DNA of 64,000 nucleotides, taken from Methylophilus sp. Lineage in GTDB: Bacteria > Pseudomonadota > Gammaproteobacteria > Burkholderiales > Methylophilaceae. How positions within the stretch are numbered: position 1 is the first letter of the stretch; each line of letters starts with the position of its first letter. Positions 52,602 through 63,742 of the stretch are shown piece by piece. The translations under genes were made by a program, and so were the position numbers. The notes under the pieces are model-generated. The model ran no database searches. It had not been told where the DNA came from and saw only the letters and a program-made list of their open reading frames with translations. Location: contig NZ_SSGF01000010.1 of the NCBI RefSeq assembly GCF_008015755.1, positions 1 through 64,000 on the forward strand. Direction: 5' to 3'.

Positions 52602-53745
52602 GCTGAGCTCCTTCTGTACCATGCTGATGACTATGGCCAGTACCTGAAGTAGCGGGTATAGATAACACGCCAATACCGTGACGATAAACCACTTCACCAC
52701 CTAACCAAGCAGTGACACTAATACCAATCGACAGTACCAATAATTGAATTACCATAAACAGAGATACTGGTTTTTTGAAGCCGTTCTTAGCGATATCCCA
52801 CACTGCGACTCCAACCAGACCTAGAGCAGTTGGGATCGCCCACACCCGATGAGTCAGCATGGCCAGATGGCCTCCTTCATCATGGTTAACAGAATTGAAA
52901 GCCAACCAGCCAAAAATAACTGCACCTATTGCACCCAATGCAGCGAGCCATAAACTCATATGAGAGGCCACCGAAAAATGTTCTGTAATGGCGTACCGGC
53001 GAGTAAGGTAGGCGATCAAACCCAGCAAAAATGCAACGAGTGTCAATGCAATCGGAAAATGCACAATTGCCGGATGTACATTGGGGATTATTTCAAACCC
53101 TGTAGTTTGGGTGGAGGGCTTTGAATCAGGCTGGTTATCTGCCGAATTTGTTTGATCCTCATGGTTATGACTCCCATGATCATGGTTGTTATGTTCACTA
53201 TTAGGCTCCGTTTGCTCTGCTGAATGCGTTTCCATTGCTGGCATGTCATCATGTTGATGTTCTTGCGGCATAGACTCATTCATGGATGTTGGTGACTCTT
53301 TAGCGTGAGCTTGTGAATTCACGTGCTCATGCTGGCTATGATCATGCATAGTGGCATGATCCATATTCATTGGTTGGCCTACATTACTTTTGGCTAATTG
53401 ATTTTTCTGAGAGGACTTTTCTGTGCCATGTTGCGAATGGTCCATATGGTTCATCTGCGAGTGATCCATGCCTAACAAGTCATTAGATGGCATATTGCGC
53501 ATGTCATGTCCTGCGTGACCACTTGAAGTTGGTGTATTGGCATCCATCCAATCTGTACGTTTTTGTTCAGTGTCACCTTTGTAATCATCAAACGCAGACT
53601 GATATGACTGTTCGGATTGACTATCCCCGGCGGCGCTCGTCTGACCGGACAATAACAGAATGACACTTGCGGCCGATAAGATATATTTAAACCAAGAGTA
53701 AGTGATATTGACTCTTGCCCCGTGTGGTCTTTCAATGAATGCCAT
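52591..53745 (-). CDS. His/Met-rich copper-binding DUF2231 membrane protein
   Basis: A 384-aa fusion. After a signal-like segment the periplasmic region (about 45-215) is very rich in His, Met and Asp, with repeated MDHSQM/MDHSQH units and NHDHGSHNHED, similar to CopB/PcoB copper-binding stretches. The C-terminal half is a DUF2231 membrane domain with four helices (VHPAIVHFPIALTLVAFLLG is its signature). The tail again has HSHQHGTEGAQHEH. It probably stores or presents periplasmic copper. Ribosome-site evidence is weak. Confidence 0.78.
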   Translation of the reverse strand: MAFIERPHGARVNITYSWFKYILSAASVILLLSGQTSAAGDSQSEQSYQSAFDDYKGDTEQKRTDWMDANTPTSSGHAGHDMRNMPSNDLLGMDHSQMNHMDHSQHGTEKSSQKNQLAKSNVGQPMNMDHATMHDHSQHEHVNSQAHAKESPTSMNESMPQEHQHDDMPAMETHSAEQTEPNSEHNNHDHGSHNHEDQTNSADNQPDSKPSTQTTGFEIIPNVHPAIVHFPIALTLVAFLLGLIAYLTRRYAITEHFSVASHMSLWLAALGAIGAVIFGWLAFNSVNHDEGGHLAMLTHRVWAIPTALGLVGVAVWDIAKNGFKKPVSLFMVIQLLVLSIGISVTAWLGGEVVYRHGIGVLSIPATSGTGHSHQHGTEGAQHEH

Positions 53746-53797
53746 AACAACTTTCGTGAACTAATAGCCAGCCTGTTGTAGGCTGGCCTGGTGAGAT

Positions 53798-54187
53798 TTA
53801 GTGTTTATGAGTACCGGATTCTGCAGAGCTGCCATTTAATTCGGTTACCATATGATAATCAGTCATCATCTGATCCATCATTTGGTTCATGATATTTTGG
53901 TGCTCGGCAAACCAGTCATCCCGCTCTTTTTCGGTCATGCCTGCTTTTGGTTTCATAGACCGGCAGGTATCCATATTCTCATGCATTAATTTCATATGGT
54001 TGTCTAAAAGTTTTTGCCGTTCGGCCCCTTTGGCTGCCTGTGCTTGTTGTTGGACTTGCTTTGCCTGGGTGACACGTTGGATAAGCTGGCGTTGAGCTTC
54101 ATCCATGCCAGCATTTGCGAGTGAAAAGAAGCCTGCAGCACAAAGTGCAATCACGATCATCATACGATTCAAAGTTTGCTTATTCAT
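53798..54187 (-). CDS. Small periplasmic Met-rich protein
   Basis: A 129-aa protein with a signal peptide (MIVIALCAAGFFSLANA). The mature part is helical and charged with many methionines: HMKLMHENMDTCRSMK and IMNQMMDQMMTDYHMV, plus a terminal THKH. It fits small copper-sequestering periplasmic proteins found beside cop/cus genes, but I do not recognise a named family. First gene of the minus-strand copper block, divergent from cusR. Confidence 0.72.
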   Translation of the reverse strand: MNKQTLNRMMIVIALCAAGFFSLANAGMDEAQRQLIQRVTQAKQVQQQAQAAKGAERQKLLDNHMKLMHENMDTCRSMKPKAGMTEKERDDWFAEHQNIMNQMMDQMMTDYHMVTELNGSSAESGTHKH

Positions 54188-54403
54188 CTTGAAGCCTTTC
54201 TTAAATAATTTAAGTATTTATGCCTTGAGCTTTACTTCTTATCATTTGGCATTGAAATGACAGTTACCATTTTGCGCTGGGCTTGTTGACCACAACCTGA
54301 CGGCAATATTACAAACTTGTCATGCTGTCTAGTGCGAACAAAAGCTGACATCATAAAAATGCCTATATTGATAGATGTTCCATAACTGATTGATGACTAG
54401 CGC

Positions 54404-54419
54404 ATTACATCTTTGTAAT
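54404..54419. promoter_or_regulatory. Palindrome ATTACA-N4-TGTAAT, probable CusR-type box
   Basis: A perfect inverted repeat in the 294-bp region between the copper block and cusR, 62 bp before the cusR ATG. Location and size fit the operator of an OmpR-type copper regulator controlling both directions. A second small palindrome, TGCAA-A-TTGCA (54470-54480), abuts the cusR start. Confidence 0.5.
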
Positions 54420-54481
54420 CTTTGCCAGAGCCGTTAAATCTCATGCACAATTGATAGCATTAAGCTCGGTGCAAATTGCAT

Positions 54482-55159
54482 ATGAAAATCCTGATTATTG
54501 AAGATGAAACCAAAACCGGAGACTACCTGAAACAAGGCTTGTCCGAAGCAGGATTTGTGACTGATATCATGCGCGATGGCATCGATGGCTTGCATATGGC
54601 GATGACAGAAGATTACGATTTAATTATTCTTGACGTCATGTTGCCTGGCATGGATGGCTGGCAAGTTGTGAAGACTGTGCGGCAAATCGGCAAAGAAATG
54701 CCTGTCCTCTTTCTTACCGCACGTGATCAGATTGAAGACCGTGTTAAAGGGTTGGAATTAGGTGCCGATGACTACCTGGTTAAACCATTTGATTTTTCTG
54801 AATTGCTTGCACGTGTCAGAACGCTATTAAGGCGCGGTAAAATCAAAGAGGCAGAAGTATTGGAAGCTGCCGATTTAAAGTTGGACCTATTACGCCGACG
54901 AGTCAGCCGAGCAGGTAAACGAATCGAACTTACATCCAAAGAGTTTTCATTACTGGAATTATTGCTTCGCCGCCAAGGTGAGGTACTGCCACGTTCGCTC
55001 ATTGCTTCCCAAGTTTGGGATATGAATTTCGATAGCGATACCAATGTCATTGAAGTCGCCATGCGACGCCTGCGTATGAAGGTGGACGATGACTTTGAAC
55101 CCAAGCTCATCCAGACCATAAGAGGGATGGGGTATGTTTTAGAAACCCCTGAAAAATGA
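54482..55159 (+). CDS. cusR: CusR/CopR-type response regulator
   Basis: OmpR-family response regulator, 225 aa. The receiver has acidic residues in IIEDETKT, the phosphorylation aspartate in [15 protein letters not shown] in FLTARD and K in LVKPFDF. The winged-helix C-terminal domain ends [17 protein letters not shown] and [10 protein letters not shown]. Sequence style places it with heavy-metal (copper/silver) regulators. The ATG at 54482 fits the family; a TTG two codons earlier is less likely. It overlaps cusS by 4 bp. Confidence 0.88.
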   Translation: MKILIIEDETKTGDYLKQGLSEAGFVTDIMRDGIDGLHMAMTEDYDLIILDVMLPGMDGWQVVKTVRQIGKEMPVLFLTARDQIEDRVKGLELGADDYLVKPFDFSELLARVRTLLRRGKIKEAEVLEAADLKLDLLRRRVSRAGKRIELTSKEFSLLELLLRRQGEVLPRSLIASQVWDMNFDSDTNVIEVAMRRLRMKVDDDFEPKLIQTIRGMGYVLETPEK

Positions 55160-56550
55160 TGCGCCCGCAATCGATTACCTTTCGGCTAACTCTGTTTTTC
55201 TCGACAGCATCAACTATAGTTTTGCTTTTGATCGGGCTATTAGTTGACTCACTAGTAGAGTCACACTTTGAACATATGGACCAAACTGAGCTTGAAGGAA
55301 AGCTTCAGCTCATAAGGCATGCTTTAGCAAATGTCCACTCTGACATGGATATGACTGAATTACCCGGTAAGTTAAATGACGCGCTTGTTGGTCATGCAGG
55401 TCTATTTGCTGCCATTCTGGACGCAAAACAACACCTTGTTTTTTCAACGACAGATAAAGCATTGACCGATCACCTGATGAGCAGGTTGACATCAAAAATA
55501 TCATCTCAACATTCAAAAATGGTGATATTGAATCATGATGTTCAAATGTATAGAGGCCTATCTGCATATGCCGCCACTGACATACCAGGGCAGCCAAAAA
55601 TGTTAATTGGTTTGGCCACTAATATAGAACATCACCAAGAGTTCATGGCAGCATTCCATCGCAACCTGTGGTTAGCGATTTGTGCCTGTATTGTCTTAAC
55701 CATTCTATTAGGCTGGTTCGCTGCTAGGCGTGGTCTTGCCCCTGTTCGTGAAATGGCGGAAGTGACCAGAGGTGTTTCTGCAAGTCATTTAGGAGAGCGT
55801 ATTCCCCTTGAATCTGTTCCACTTGAGTTGAATGGGTTAGCGCTCGATTTTAATGATATGTTGGCACGGCTAGAAAGCTCCTTTAAGCGTCTTTCGGAAT
55901 TCTCATCTAATCTTGCTCACGAATTACGGACTCCGATTAGTAACTTGATGACCCAAACTCAGGTCATGCTGTCACGTGAGCGTTCTGCTGACGAGTATAG
56001 GGAAATACTATATTCAAGCCTGGAGGAGTATAAACGCCTGGCTCGCATGATCTCAGACATGTTGTTATTGGCCAAAGCTGATAATGGTCAACTTGTTCCA
56101 GATACAGAATTAATTGATTTGGCGCATGAGGTAAATGAACTTTTTGCGTTTTATGAAGCGGTGGCAGAAGAGAAAAATGTGGTGCTGACTGTATTGGGAG
56201 AGGCAACCACTAAAGGCAATAAGTTGATGTTGAGAAGAGCTCTAAGCAATCTTCTTTCTAATGCGATTCGACACACTTTAAAAAATAGTGAAGTCATAGT
56301 TCGGATTGAAACCCAACCAAATTTGGTGACATTGACGGTTGAGAATTCAGGAGAGCAGATCCCGTCGGAACATATACCTTTGTTGTTCAACCGTTTCTAT
56401 CGCGTAGATCCATCCCGACAGAAAACCAGCGATGGCGCAGGCTTAGGGCTGGCAATTACAAAATCAATCATCGAAGCTCATCAAGGCAAAATTCGTGTCG
56501 TTTCTGATCAACATTCGACTAGGTTCGAAATCACTTTAACCAAAGGCTAA
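55156..56550 (+). CDS. cusS: CusS/CopS-type sensor histidine kinase
   Basis: Membrane kinase, 464 aa. Two transmembrane helices (about 15-35 and 170-190) enclose a periplasmic metal-sensing loop. HAMP follows, then the H-box [15 protein letters not shown], the N-box [15 protein letters not shown] and the G-box [13 protein letters not shown]. Heavy-metal sensor kinases of this type control periplasmic copper or silver defence. The start overlaps the cusR stop (ATGA), indicating coupled synthesis. It would phosphorylate CusR. Confidence 0.88.
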   Translation: MMRPQSITFRLTLFFSTASTIVLLLIGLLVDSLVESHFEHMDQTELEGKLQLIRHALANVHSDMDMTELPGKLNDALVGHAGLFAAILDAKQHLVFSTTDKALTDHLMSRLTSKISSQHSKMVILNHDVQMYRGLSAYAATDIPGQPKMLIGLATNIEHHQEFMAAFHRNLWLAICACIVLTILLGWFAARRGLAPVREMAEVTRGVSASHLGERIPLESVPLELNGLALDFNDMLARLESSFKRLSEFSSNLAHELRTPISNLMTQTQVMLSRERSADEYREILYSSLEEYKRLARMISDMLLLAKADNGQLVPDTELIDLAHEVNELFAFYEAVAEEKNVVLTVLGEATTKGNKLMLRRALSNLLSNAIRHTLKNSEVIVRIETQPNLVTLTVENSGEQIPSEHIPLLFNRFYRVDPSRQKTSDGAGLGLAITKSIIEAHQGKIRVVSDQHSTRFEITLTKG

Positions 56551-56574
56551 TCTAACAATCGTCGAAAATGCCTC

Positions 56575-56605
56575 TTGACCTTACCATTATGGAAAGCTTT
56601 AGGAT
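56575..56605 (+). promoter_or_regulatory. CueR/MerR-type promoter of the cusF-cusCBA operon
   Basis: TTGACC (56575-56580), a 19-bp spacer and TAGGAT (56600-56605), with the dyad-like CTTACC/GGAAAG inside the spacer. Over-long spacers of 19-20 bp are the mark of MerR-family activation, and TTGACCTT with GGAAAG matches known CueR operators in form. A partial cueR gene lies at the far end of this operon. Confidence 0.7.
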
Positions 56606-56694
56606 GACCGTGTTCCTCAGATGCCAAGGAATATCAATGATGTGTAACATTGTATTGAAAGACCCCCATTAATTAGAGATCACAAGGATTAAAT

Positions 56695-57021
56695 ATGAAA
56701 AAAATCATTACAAGTGTGTTTGTTCTGATTGCAAGCGCAATAGCAATTCCCGGCTTTACCATGGATGATATGCCTATGTCGTCTGAAAAGGTTTCAGAAA
56801 AGGTAATCACTGGCAAGGGTAAGGTGATGTCTATCAACAAATCCACCAATCAAATTAGACTCAAACATGAGCCAATCCCAGCTTTGAATTGGCCGGCGAT
56901 GAATATGGAATTTAAGGTCAAAGAGAAAGCGTTACTCGACAAAGTAAAGATAGGTGACAACGTGACATTTACACTTGCTCCATCTGGTCAAGATTACGTT
57001 ATCACCAGCCTGAAACAATAA
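56695..57021 (+). CDS. cusF: CusF-like periplasmic copper chaperone
   Basis: A 108-aa protein with a signal peptide (SVFVLIASAIAIPGF) and the CusF beta-barrel domain: GKGKVMSINKSTNQIRLKHEPIPALNWPAMNMEFKV marks the whole core (residues about 40-75), with His, Trp and Met positions matching the Cu(I)-pi site (H, W, M-N-M). It passes Cu(I)/Ag(I) to CusB. It is the first gene behind the CueR-type promoter. A second CusF domain is fused to CusB (58845-60464). Confidence 0.87.
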   Translation: MKKIITSVFVLIASAIAIPGFTMDDMPMSSEKVSEKVITGKGKVMSINKSTNQIRLKHEPIPALNWPAMNMEFKVKEKALLDKVKIGDNVTFTLAPSGQDYVITSLKQ

Positions 57022-57072
57022 CGACCCAAACACTTGTTGGAATGTAACTTGACTGCTATATTCGGCAACTAT

Positions 57073-57456
57073 ATGAAGCTGATGCGCATAACGACCATGC
57101 TGTTGATACTGATACTGGCCTCTAGTCCAGTACTGGCGTCAGTGTGCTCTGTCTCCTGCGCATTGGATCAAGCTAGACACATGCAACAGGATAAGTTTGA
57201 AATTGCCATGCCATCTATGGATGTCGGTCATTGTGAGCATATGCAGCAATCGCCACCCGTCCAGCCTTCCGACACTCAAGACTCGTCACAGCAACATAAC
57301 CATTGTTCTATGGCTGGCTGCCACTTTTCAATCGCGGCCACCCTGGAGTTAGACAAACAGGATTTCATGCTGAATGTTCCTGAGCATCAGCTATTGCACT
57401 TCAATGACTTTAGACGTTCCGCAGAACTCCCTCCCCCGATAAAACCTCCGGCTTGA
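57073..57456 (+). CDS. Small Cys/His-rich periplasmic protein before cusCBA
   Basis: A 127-aa protein with a signal peptide (TTMLLILILASSPVLA) and a mature part with VCSVSCALDQARH, GHCEHMQQ and HNHCSMAGCHFS, a set of Cys/His/Met residues suited to metal. The end PPPIKPPA resembles the tail of the small protein before czcC. The start is uncertain (ATG 57073, ATG 57082, or a TTG at 57034); 57073 precedes the signal segment. Position suggests a CzcI-like accessory. Confidence 0.65.
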   Translation: MKLMRITTMLLILILASSPVLASVCSVSCALDQARHMQQDKFEIAMPSMDVGHCEHMQQSPPVQPSDTQDSSQQHNHCSMAGCHFSIAATLELDKQDFMLNVPEHQLLHFNDFRRSAELPPPIKPPA

Positions 57457-57519
57457 TTTGATATTCAGGGGCCCATACGTGCCCCTTGTTTGTCATTTTG
57501 AGTATTTCAGGAGTGTTTT

Positions 57520-58848
57520 ATGAAAATCCTATCTCTAGGTATGCGCCTACTTTGCGGCTGGTCGCTCTTTTTCACCTATTCAGTCTATGCAGAACATGCC
57601 ATGCATGGAGGCTTCGCCTCAGCGAATAGTCTTTCTTTAGGCGAGGCTATTGAATTATCAATTCAAAGGCAACCATTACTGCAGTCACTAGTAGATGCTG
57701 CCAAGGCGTCCAGAACCTCTGCTATCGCAGAAGCACAACTGCCGGATCCAAAAGTAAAACTTGGCATTATCAATCTTCCGGCAACAAATCGGGATGCATT
57801 TCGATTTGACCGTGAAGAAATGACCATGACCAGTATTGGCCTAGAGCAGGAAATGGTTCCGCAGGCCAAACGTGAGGCCACAGCGCAGTATTTGAATGCT
57901 GAGGCTAGACAATATGAAACGGAGCAATTAGTCAGCCAGCGCAACATACAGAGAGAGGTTGCCATCGCTTGGCTAGACACCTACGCTGCCCAACACAAGT
58001 TTGCACTGTATCGGGAAATCATAGAAACCATGCATGCCGAGCGCAAGGCCGCACTTGGTGCAGCCAGTACCGGTGGCAAGCCATTGAGTGACATCCTTAA
58101 ACTGGATGCTCAATTAGCGTCTGCCAGGGACAAATCCCTGATGGCTCAGTTGGAAGAAAGAAAAGCACGTGCAGGACTCGCACGTTGGCTGGGAAATGAT
58201 GCCAAAAGACAGCTCAGCGATGAGATGCGTCTTTATACGCCCAAACGCCCGCAGCTAACCATCCTAGACCAGCGTTCAGAACTGGAAGATAACCCTCAAT
58301 TACTCAATGCAAGACAACAAGAGGCTGTGGCAGTCTCTGACCTTGATCGCGCTCAACTAGGCAAGCTATCGAACTGGAGTTGGGAGGTCGGTTACGGCAA
58401 GCGTTTTGCAGGCGCAAGTGACATGGTGACTTTCCAGGTTGCCTTTGATTTGCAAACAGATAGAGCGCACCGCCAGGATCAGCGTACGGCCGAAAAACAG
58501 TTGTTGCTAGAACGGGCGCGCAAGCTAACAGAGGATCGCCGCTTAGAACTGTCAGCAGCACTGGAGGCTGCACGTGCAGACTGGGAAATCACTGAGGCTC
58601 GCGAACTCGAACATCAGCAGCGTCTCATTCCTGCTGCGGATGCCAGGCTCAAATTGCTAGAAGCTGCCTATCGTGCAGGCAAGCCTAACTTGGCAGAGGT
58701 CTGGGAAGCAAAACGAGATGTGTTGGAAATACAGATTGAGCATTTGAATATCCAGACTGAACTACAACGTGCAGCAATCAATATTGCATTCCTCTTGAAT
58801 GACGAACATTTTTTCACCGCACAATCACCTGCAGGGAGTCACCCATGA
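57520..58848 (+). CDS. cusC: CusC-type outer-membrane efflux channel
   Basis: TolC-fold outer-membrane factor, 442 aa, with a signal peptide ending near VYAEHA. SLGEAIELSIQRQPLLQSL and the long helical second half (ERARKLTEDRRLELSAALEA) give the paired repeats. AGGAG with suitable spacing precedes the ATG. It is coupled to cusB through a 4-bp overlap and provides the exit duct for the Cu/Ag pump. Confidence 0.86.
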   Translation: MKILSLGMRLLCGWSLFFTYSVYAEHAMHGGFASANSLSLGEAIELSIQRQPLLQSLVDAAKASRTSAIAEAQLPDPKVKLGIINLPATNRDAFRFDREEMTMTSIGLEQEMVPQAKREATAQYLNAEARQYETEQLVSQRNIQREVAIAWLDTYAAQHKFALYREIIETMHAERKAALGAASTGGKPLSDILKLDAQLASARDKSLMAQLEERKARAGLARWLGNDAKRQLSDEMRLYTPKRPQLTILDQRSELEDNPQLLNARQQEAVAVSDLDRAQLGKLSNWSWEVGYGKRFAGASDMVTFQVAFDLQTDRAHRQDQRTAEKQLLLERARKLTEDRRLELSAALEAARADWEITEARELEHQQRLIPAADARLKLLEAAYRAGKPNLAEVWEAKRDVLEIQIEHLNIQTELQRAAINIAFLLNDEHFFTAQSPAGSHP

Positions 58849-60464
58849 AACGCTTGAACCAGATATCACTTGTCATACTGTTTGCGCTGGTCAATATGGG
58901 AATTTGGTTGTGGTGGTTGCAGTCGCATGGCTCTGCTCCCTCATCGGAAACAACACCCAAAGCTGAGACATCTGCACCAATGATCAATGGTGTAGTACAG
59001 GACGGTAGTGGCAAAACCGTTGCATATTGGTATGACCCTATGGTCCCTACGCAGAAATTTAACAAGCCAGGCAAGTCACCGTTTATGGACATGCAACTGG
59101 AACCCAAATACATGGAAGCGAATACTGAAAATGCTGGGGTCTCTATCCCAGCGCAAATTCAGCAAAATCTGGGAATACGCTTAGCAACCGCCAGTATGTC
59201 CCAATTTGGGGAAACCTTGTCGGCAGTCGGCCGCATTGAACCAAACCAGCGCGGGTACTACGTAGTACAAACCCGTGTGCCAGGCTTTGTAGAGCGCTTA
59301 AGCGTACGCGCCATCGGAGATAATGTTGTCAAAGGACAAAAAGTCGCAGAGGTATATGCGCCTGAATTATTGACCGCACAACAGGAGTATTTAGCTCTAT
59401 TGGCATATCAGCCTGGTTCAGAGAATGCTAACGCCGGTGAAATGTCGTTCAATACCCGCGACCTTGCACAGGCTGCACGTAACCGTCTGAAGTTACTCGG
59501 GATGAGCGAGAGCGAAATTGTAGCCATCACCCATGCTGGCCGTGCCAATGCACGCTTCAGTGTTTATGCCCCGGCATCCGGCATCGTGACGGAATTGGGC
59601 TTGCGCGAAGGGGCACAACTGATGCCCGGCAGCAGCTTGATGCAAATCACTGACTTTTCGAATGTATGGCTAATAGCAGAAGTCCCGGAGCGGGATGTAG
59701 GCCGCGTACACCTAGGCAGCGAAGCAGACATCCAGCTACAAGGCATGCCAGGTGAAACATTAAAAGGTAAAGTCAGCTATGTTTATCCCACGCTGGATAA
59801 CACATCACGCACTATGCAGGTACGCATTGAGTTGCCAAATAAACAGGGCAAGCTGCGCACCGGCATGTTTGCCAATATTATGCTGGCAGGTGCTAAGCAT
59901 GAATCAATTGCTGTTCCGAGTGAGTCGGTCATCGTGACGGGCACCCGTAAAGTGGTGATCGTCAAACTGCCAACCGGGTTTAAACCGGTCGAGGTGACTA
60001 CCGGAGAAGAATATGCTGGCAATACCGAAATACTTTCTGGTTTGTCAGACGGTGACCAGGTTGTGGCATCCGGTCAGTTCCTGATTGACTCGGAAGCTTC
60101 GCTCTCAGGAGTACTTGCAAAGCTCTCACAGACAACACCCTCAGAAGCAACCGAAATATCGATGAAGATGGATGGACACAACACTCCCCAGTCTGCTCAG
60201 AAAATGCCACAGGGTAGCGGCAAAGTGACGGCCATAGATCGCAAAAATAGTCAGGTTACCCTCGCGCACGATCCGATTCCTGACTTGGGTTGGCCAGCTA
60301 TGACCATGGCCTTTCAGGTAAAGGATGTCATGCAGCTGGATACGCTTAAACCAGGCGACCAAGTGAGCTTCGACCTAAAGTCTGACCCGGTAACGGAACA
60401 GTACGACATCGAGCATATCCACAAACAGTCTGACCAAGCGCGTGTGATGAAGGGGCAGAAGTAA
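58845..60464 (+). CDS. cusB: CusB-type adaptor with fused CusF domain
   Basis: Membrane-fusion protein, 539 aa. The N-terminal anchor precedes a metal-binding [10 protein letters not shown]...[11 protein letters not shown] segment, degenerate for the usual CPMHP form. Adaptor domains follow: [19 protein letters not shown], helical hairpin, [16 protein letters not shown], the beta barrel and membrane-proximal region. Residues about 455-530 form a CusF domain ([29 protein letters not shown]). The fusion tethers a second copper chaperone to the adaptor. The ATG overlaps the cusC stop. Confidence 0.9.
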   Translation: MKRLNQISLVILFALVNMGIWLWWLQSHGSAPSSETTPKAETSAPMINGVVQDGSGKTVAYWYDPMVPTQKFNKPGKSPFMDMQLEPKYMEANTENAGVSIPAQIQQNLGIRLATASMSQFGETLSAVGRIEPNQRGYYVVQTRVPGFVERLSVRAIGDNVVKGQKVAEVYAPELLTAQQEYLALLAYQPGSENANAGEMSFNTRDLAQAARNRLKLLGMSESEIVAITHAGRANARFSVYAPASGIVTELGLREGAQLMPGSSLMQITDFSNVWLIAEVPERDVGRVHLGSEADIQLQGMPGETLKGKVSYVYPTLDNTSRTMQVRIELPNKQGKLRTGMFANIMLAGAKHESIAVPSESVIVTGTRKVVIVKLPTGFKPVEVTTGEEYAGNTEILSGLSDGDQVVASGQFLIDSEASLSGVLAKLSQTTPSEATEISMKMDGHNTPQSAQKMPQGSGKVTAIDRKNSQVTLAHDPIPDLGWPAMTMAFQVKDVMQLDTLKPGDQVSFDLKSDPVTEQYDIEHIHKQSDQARVMKGQK

Positions 60465-60466
60465 CC

Positions 60467-63400
60467 ATGCATACACCTAAACAACCATCTCACACACTTG
60501 GCGTCATCACTAGATTGATCCAGGTGTCGGCTGCCAACCCACTTCTGGTCATTCTGGTTAGCTTAATAATCACGGCCTGGGGTTTTTTTGCCATGCTACG
60601 AGCCCCTCTGGATGCCATCCCTGACTTGTCTGACACGCAAGTTATCATCCGTACGCCCTGGGCCGGCCAAGCACCACAGATTGTCGAAAACCAAATTACC
60701 TATCCGTTGACGACGACGATGCTTTCCGTACCTGGGGTGAAAACAGTACGCGGCTATTCTTTCTTTGGCGATTCATTTGTTTATATCTTGTTTAATGATG
60801 GCACAGATCAATACTGGGCCAGATCGAGGGTACTGGAATACTTAAGCCAGATATCTTCGCGCCTACCCAAAGGTGCTTCACCTAGCTTGGGTCCGGACGC
60901 AACTGGTGTGGGCTGGGTTTACGAATATGCATTGGTGGATAAATCCGGTCAGCATGATCTTGGTGAATTACGGGCCATGCAGGACTGGTTTCTCAAATTT
61001 GAGTTGAAAACCATCCCTGGCGTGGCCGAGGTAGCGACGTTAGGTGGTCTGGTTCGCCAATATCAAATACAGGTGGATCCAGATAAATTGCGTAACTACA
61101 GAATCCCATTATCGAAAGTGACTGCGGCCATTCAAAATGCCAATCAGGACACAGGTGGTGCAGTGATTGAGCTGGGCGAGGCGGAATACATGATACGGGC
61201 GCACGGTTATCTAGACACGCTAGAAGACTTCAAAGCCATTCCAATCAGTGTCTCGGAAGCGGGGACGCCGATTCTGCTAGCGGATATTGCCCGCGTGCAG
61301 CTAGGCCCAGAATTGCGCCGTGGCATAGCTGAGTTGAATGGTGAGGGGGAAGTTACAGGTGGCGTGATTGTCGTCCGTGCTGGTCAAAATGCATTACAGG
61401 TGATTGATGCCGTCAAATTAAAACTTGAAACACTAAAAAAGAGCCTGCCTGCAGGCGTCGAGGTAGTCACGACTTACGACAGGTCCCAACTAATCAAGCG
61501 TGCAGTTGATAATCTCACTCATAAGCTGATTGAAGAGTTTCTCGTCGTAGCGCTAGTATGCCTGGTGTTCTTATGGCATCTCAGGTCAGCCATGGTGGCG
61601 ATTGTCGCATTGCCACTGGGTATATTGATCAGTTTTATAGTTATGGACTATCAGGGCATCAATGCCAACATCATGTCACTGGGTGGTATTGCGATTGCCA
61701 TTGGCGCCATGGTCGATGCTGCCATTGTGATGATAGAGAATGCGCACCGCAAACTCGAAGAGTTTCGCATAGCAAATGGGGAGCCTGATCAGCGACAAAG
61801 AGCAGCGGTGATTATTGAGGCGGCCTGCGAAGTTGGCCCGGCTTTATTTTTCTCATTGCTGATTATTACCTTGTCATTCATTCCGGTATTTACGCTGGAA
61901 GCCCAAGAAGGAAAATTGTTTGCACCGCTGGCTTATACCAAAACCTATGCCATGGCCGCAGCAGCTGGTCTGTCAGTCACATTGATTCCCGTATTAATGA
62001 CCTTTTTCATTCGTGGCAAGATACGCCCCGAAGCTGATAATCCATTAAATCGCTGGTTGATCGCCATTTACAAGCCCATGCTTTCGCAAGTACTCAAGCA
62101 TCCGGTACTGACCTTGGGGGTGGCAGTACTCCTGGTCGTCATGACATTGATCCCACTCGGTAAACTGGGTAGTGAATTCATGCCTCCGCTTGATGAAGGA
62201 GATTTGCTCTACATGCCCACTGCTTTACCAGGCCTATCTGCGTCCAAAGCTTCCGAAATTTTGCAGTTAAGTGACCGCCTGATTAAGACGGTGCCTGAAG
62301 TGAAATCGGTATTCGGTAAGTCAGGTCGTGCAGAAACAGCTACTGACCCTGCGCCCCTCGAAATGCTGGAGACAACCATTCAATTCAAGCCACGTTCGGA
62401 GTGGCGTGCGGGCATGACCACCGAGAAACTGATCCATGAACTAGATACCAGATTGAAAATACCTGGCATGGCCAATGTCTGGGTGCAACCCATACGCAAT
62501 CGCATTGACATGCTATCTACTGGGATCAAAAGTCCGGTAGGTATTAAAATCGGAGGAGCGGATCTGGCCACTTTGGAGAAACTCGGTCAGGAAGTAGAAC
62601 GCATCATGAAAACGGTCCCCGGCGTGGGTTCGGTTATTGCTGAACGAGCTACTGGTGGACGTTATCTGGATGTGCGCATCGACAGATTGAAGGCAGCACG
62701 CTACGGTTTGAATATTACCGATGTCAACGAACTGGTTTCTAGCGCAATTGGCGGTGACAATATCGGCGAGAAGATTGATGGGCTGGCACGTTTTCCGATC
62801 AATCTGCGCTTTCCGAGGGAGGTCCGGGACTCCGCCGATAAGCTCAAAACGCTGCCTATCATTACAGAGTCAGGTGCCAGCGTACCCTTGGGAGCCATAG
62901 CAGAGGTTAGCTACACCAACGGTCCGCCGATGATCAAAAGTGAAAATGCACGCCCCAATGTCTGGGTGTATGTTGATATACAGGATAGAGACTTGGGTAG
63001 TTTTGTTAACGAAGCCAAGGCCACATTGGATAAACAATTACAACTTCCAGCTGGCTACTCACTCAACTGGTCTGGACAGTTTGAATATTTTGAACGCGCA
63101 TCTAAACGACTAAGTTATGTGGTGCCCATGACCATAGGGATCATTTTCATACTGCTGTTTATGGCATTTAAACGGATAGGGCCTGCTTTGTTAATCTTAA
63201 CCAGCCTGCCATTTGCTTTGGTGGGTGCCATCTGGTTTCTGTACCTGCTTGGTTACCATTTTTCTATTGCCAGTGGTGTTGGCATGATTGCCTTATCCGG
63301 TCTGGCTGCTGAATTCGGCATTATCATGTTGGTTTATCTGGATGAGGCTGTAGACCGTTACAGGCAAGCCGGAAAACTAAACAGCAAGCAAGATTGGCAT

Positions 63401-63622
63401 GATGCCTTGATTGAAGGTGCTGCTTTGCGAGTACGCCCTAAGGCCATGACAGTGGCCGTGATCTTGGCTGGCTTGATTCCGATATTGATTGGGGACGGAA
63501 CTGGCTCTGAGGCAATGAGTCGGATAGCAGCTCCTATGGTTGGAGGAATGTTAACTGCCCCATTACTGTCACTTTTTGTACTACCTGCAGCCTATATGTT
63601 GCTCATAAGAAAAACAAACTGA
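60467..63622 (+). CDS. cusA: CusA-type Cu(I)/Ag(I) RND efflux pump
   Basis: Proton-driven pump, 1051 aa, 12 membrane helices. [20 protein letters not shown] is the HME4 (monovalent) front. The fourth helix reads [20 protein letters not shown], the Asp-Ala form found in CusA/SilA rather than the CzcA form of the pump at 38168. [22 protein letters not shown] is conserved, and methionines for stepwise copper transfer lie in the periplasmic cleft. It starts 2 bp after the cusB stop. It is the last gene of the operon. Confidence 0.92.
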   Translation: MHTPKQPSHTLGVITRLIQVSAANPLLVILVSLIITAWGFFAMLRAPLDAIPDLSDTQVIIRTPWAGQAPQIVENQITYPLTTTMLSVPGVKTVRGYSFFGDSFVYILFNDGTDQYWARSRVLEYLSQISSRLPKGASPSLGPDATGVGWVYEYALVDKSGQHDLGELRAMQDWFLKFELKTIPGVAEVATLGGLVRQYQIQVDPDKLRNYRIPLSKVTAAIQNANQDTGGAVIELGEAEYMIRAHGYLDTLEDFKAIPISVSEAGTPILLADIARVQLGPELRRGIAELNGEGEVTGGVIVVRAGQNALQVIDAVKLKLETLKKSLPAGVEVVTTYDRSQLIKRAVDNLTHKLIEEFLVVALVCLVFLWHLRSAMVAIVALPLGILISFIVMDYQGINANIMSLGGIAIAIGAMVDAAIVMIENAHRKLEEFRIANGEPDQRQRAAVIIEAACEVGPALFFSLLIITLSFIPVFTLEAQEGKLFAPLAYTKTYAMAAAAGLSVTLIPVLMTFFIRGKIRPEADNPLNRWLIAIYKPMLSQVLKHPVLTLGVAVLLVVMTLIPLGKLGSEFMPPLDEGDLLYMPTALPGLSASKASEILQLSDRLIKTVPEVKSVFGKSGRAETATDPAPLEMLETTIQFKPRSEWRAGMTTEKLIHELDTRLKIPGMANVWVQPIRNRIDMLSTGIKSPVGIKIGGADLATLEKLGQEVERIMKTVPGVGSVIAERATGGRYLDVRIDRLKAARYGLNITDVNELVSSAIGGDNIGEKIDGLARFPINLRFPREVRDSADKLKTLPIITESGASVPLGAIAEVSYTNGPPMIKSENARPNVWVYVDIQDRDLGSFVNEAKATLDKQLQLPAGYSLNWSGQFEYFERASKRLSYVVPMTIGIIFILLFMAFKRIGPALLILTSLPFALVGAIWFLYLLGYHFSIASGVGMIALSGLAAEFGIIMLVYLDEAVDRYRQAGKLNSKQDWHDALIEGAALRVRPKAMTVAVILAGLIPILIGDGTGSEAMSRIAAPMVGGMLTAPLLSLFVLPAAYMLLIRKTN

Positions 63623-63628
63623 TAAAAA

Positions 63629-63660
63629 TAGGGCCGGAGCATGCCAGTGTGATGGCCCTA
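63629..63660 (+). terminator. Weak hairpin after cusA
   Basis: Seven-bp arms TAGGGCC/GGCCCTA enclose an 18-base loop just after the cusA stop; no T-run follows. It may be a terminator or a chance repeat. Confidence 0.3.
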
Positions 63661-63742
63661 AACACTCTTCAATTCTGAAGTCATCACCCTCACAGCTCGA
63701 TTAAACATTTTTAATAACAAGCATTCTTCAAGGCTAACCACA

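Noticed and set aside
35330-63742. Complete integrative element or plasmid
   Set aside because: No integrase, relaxase, replication gene, tRNA target or attachment repeats were seen, so only an acquired region with one possible IS-type border can be supported.
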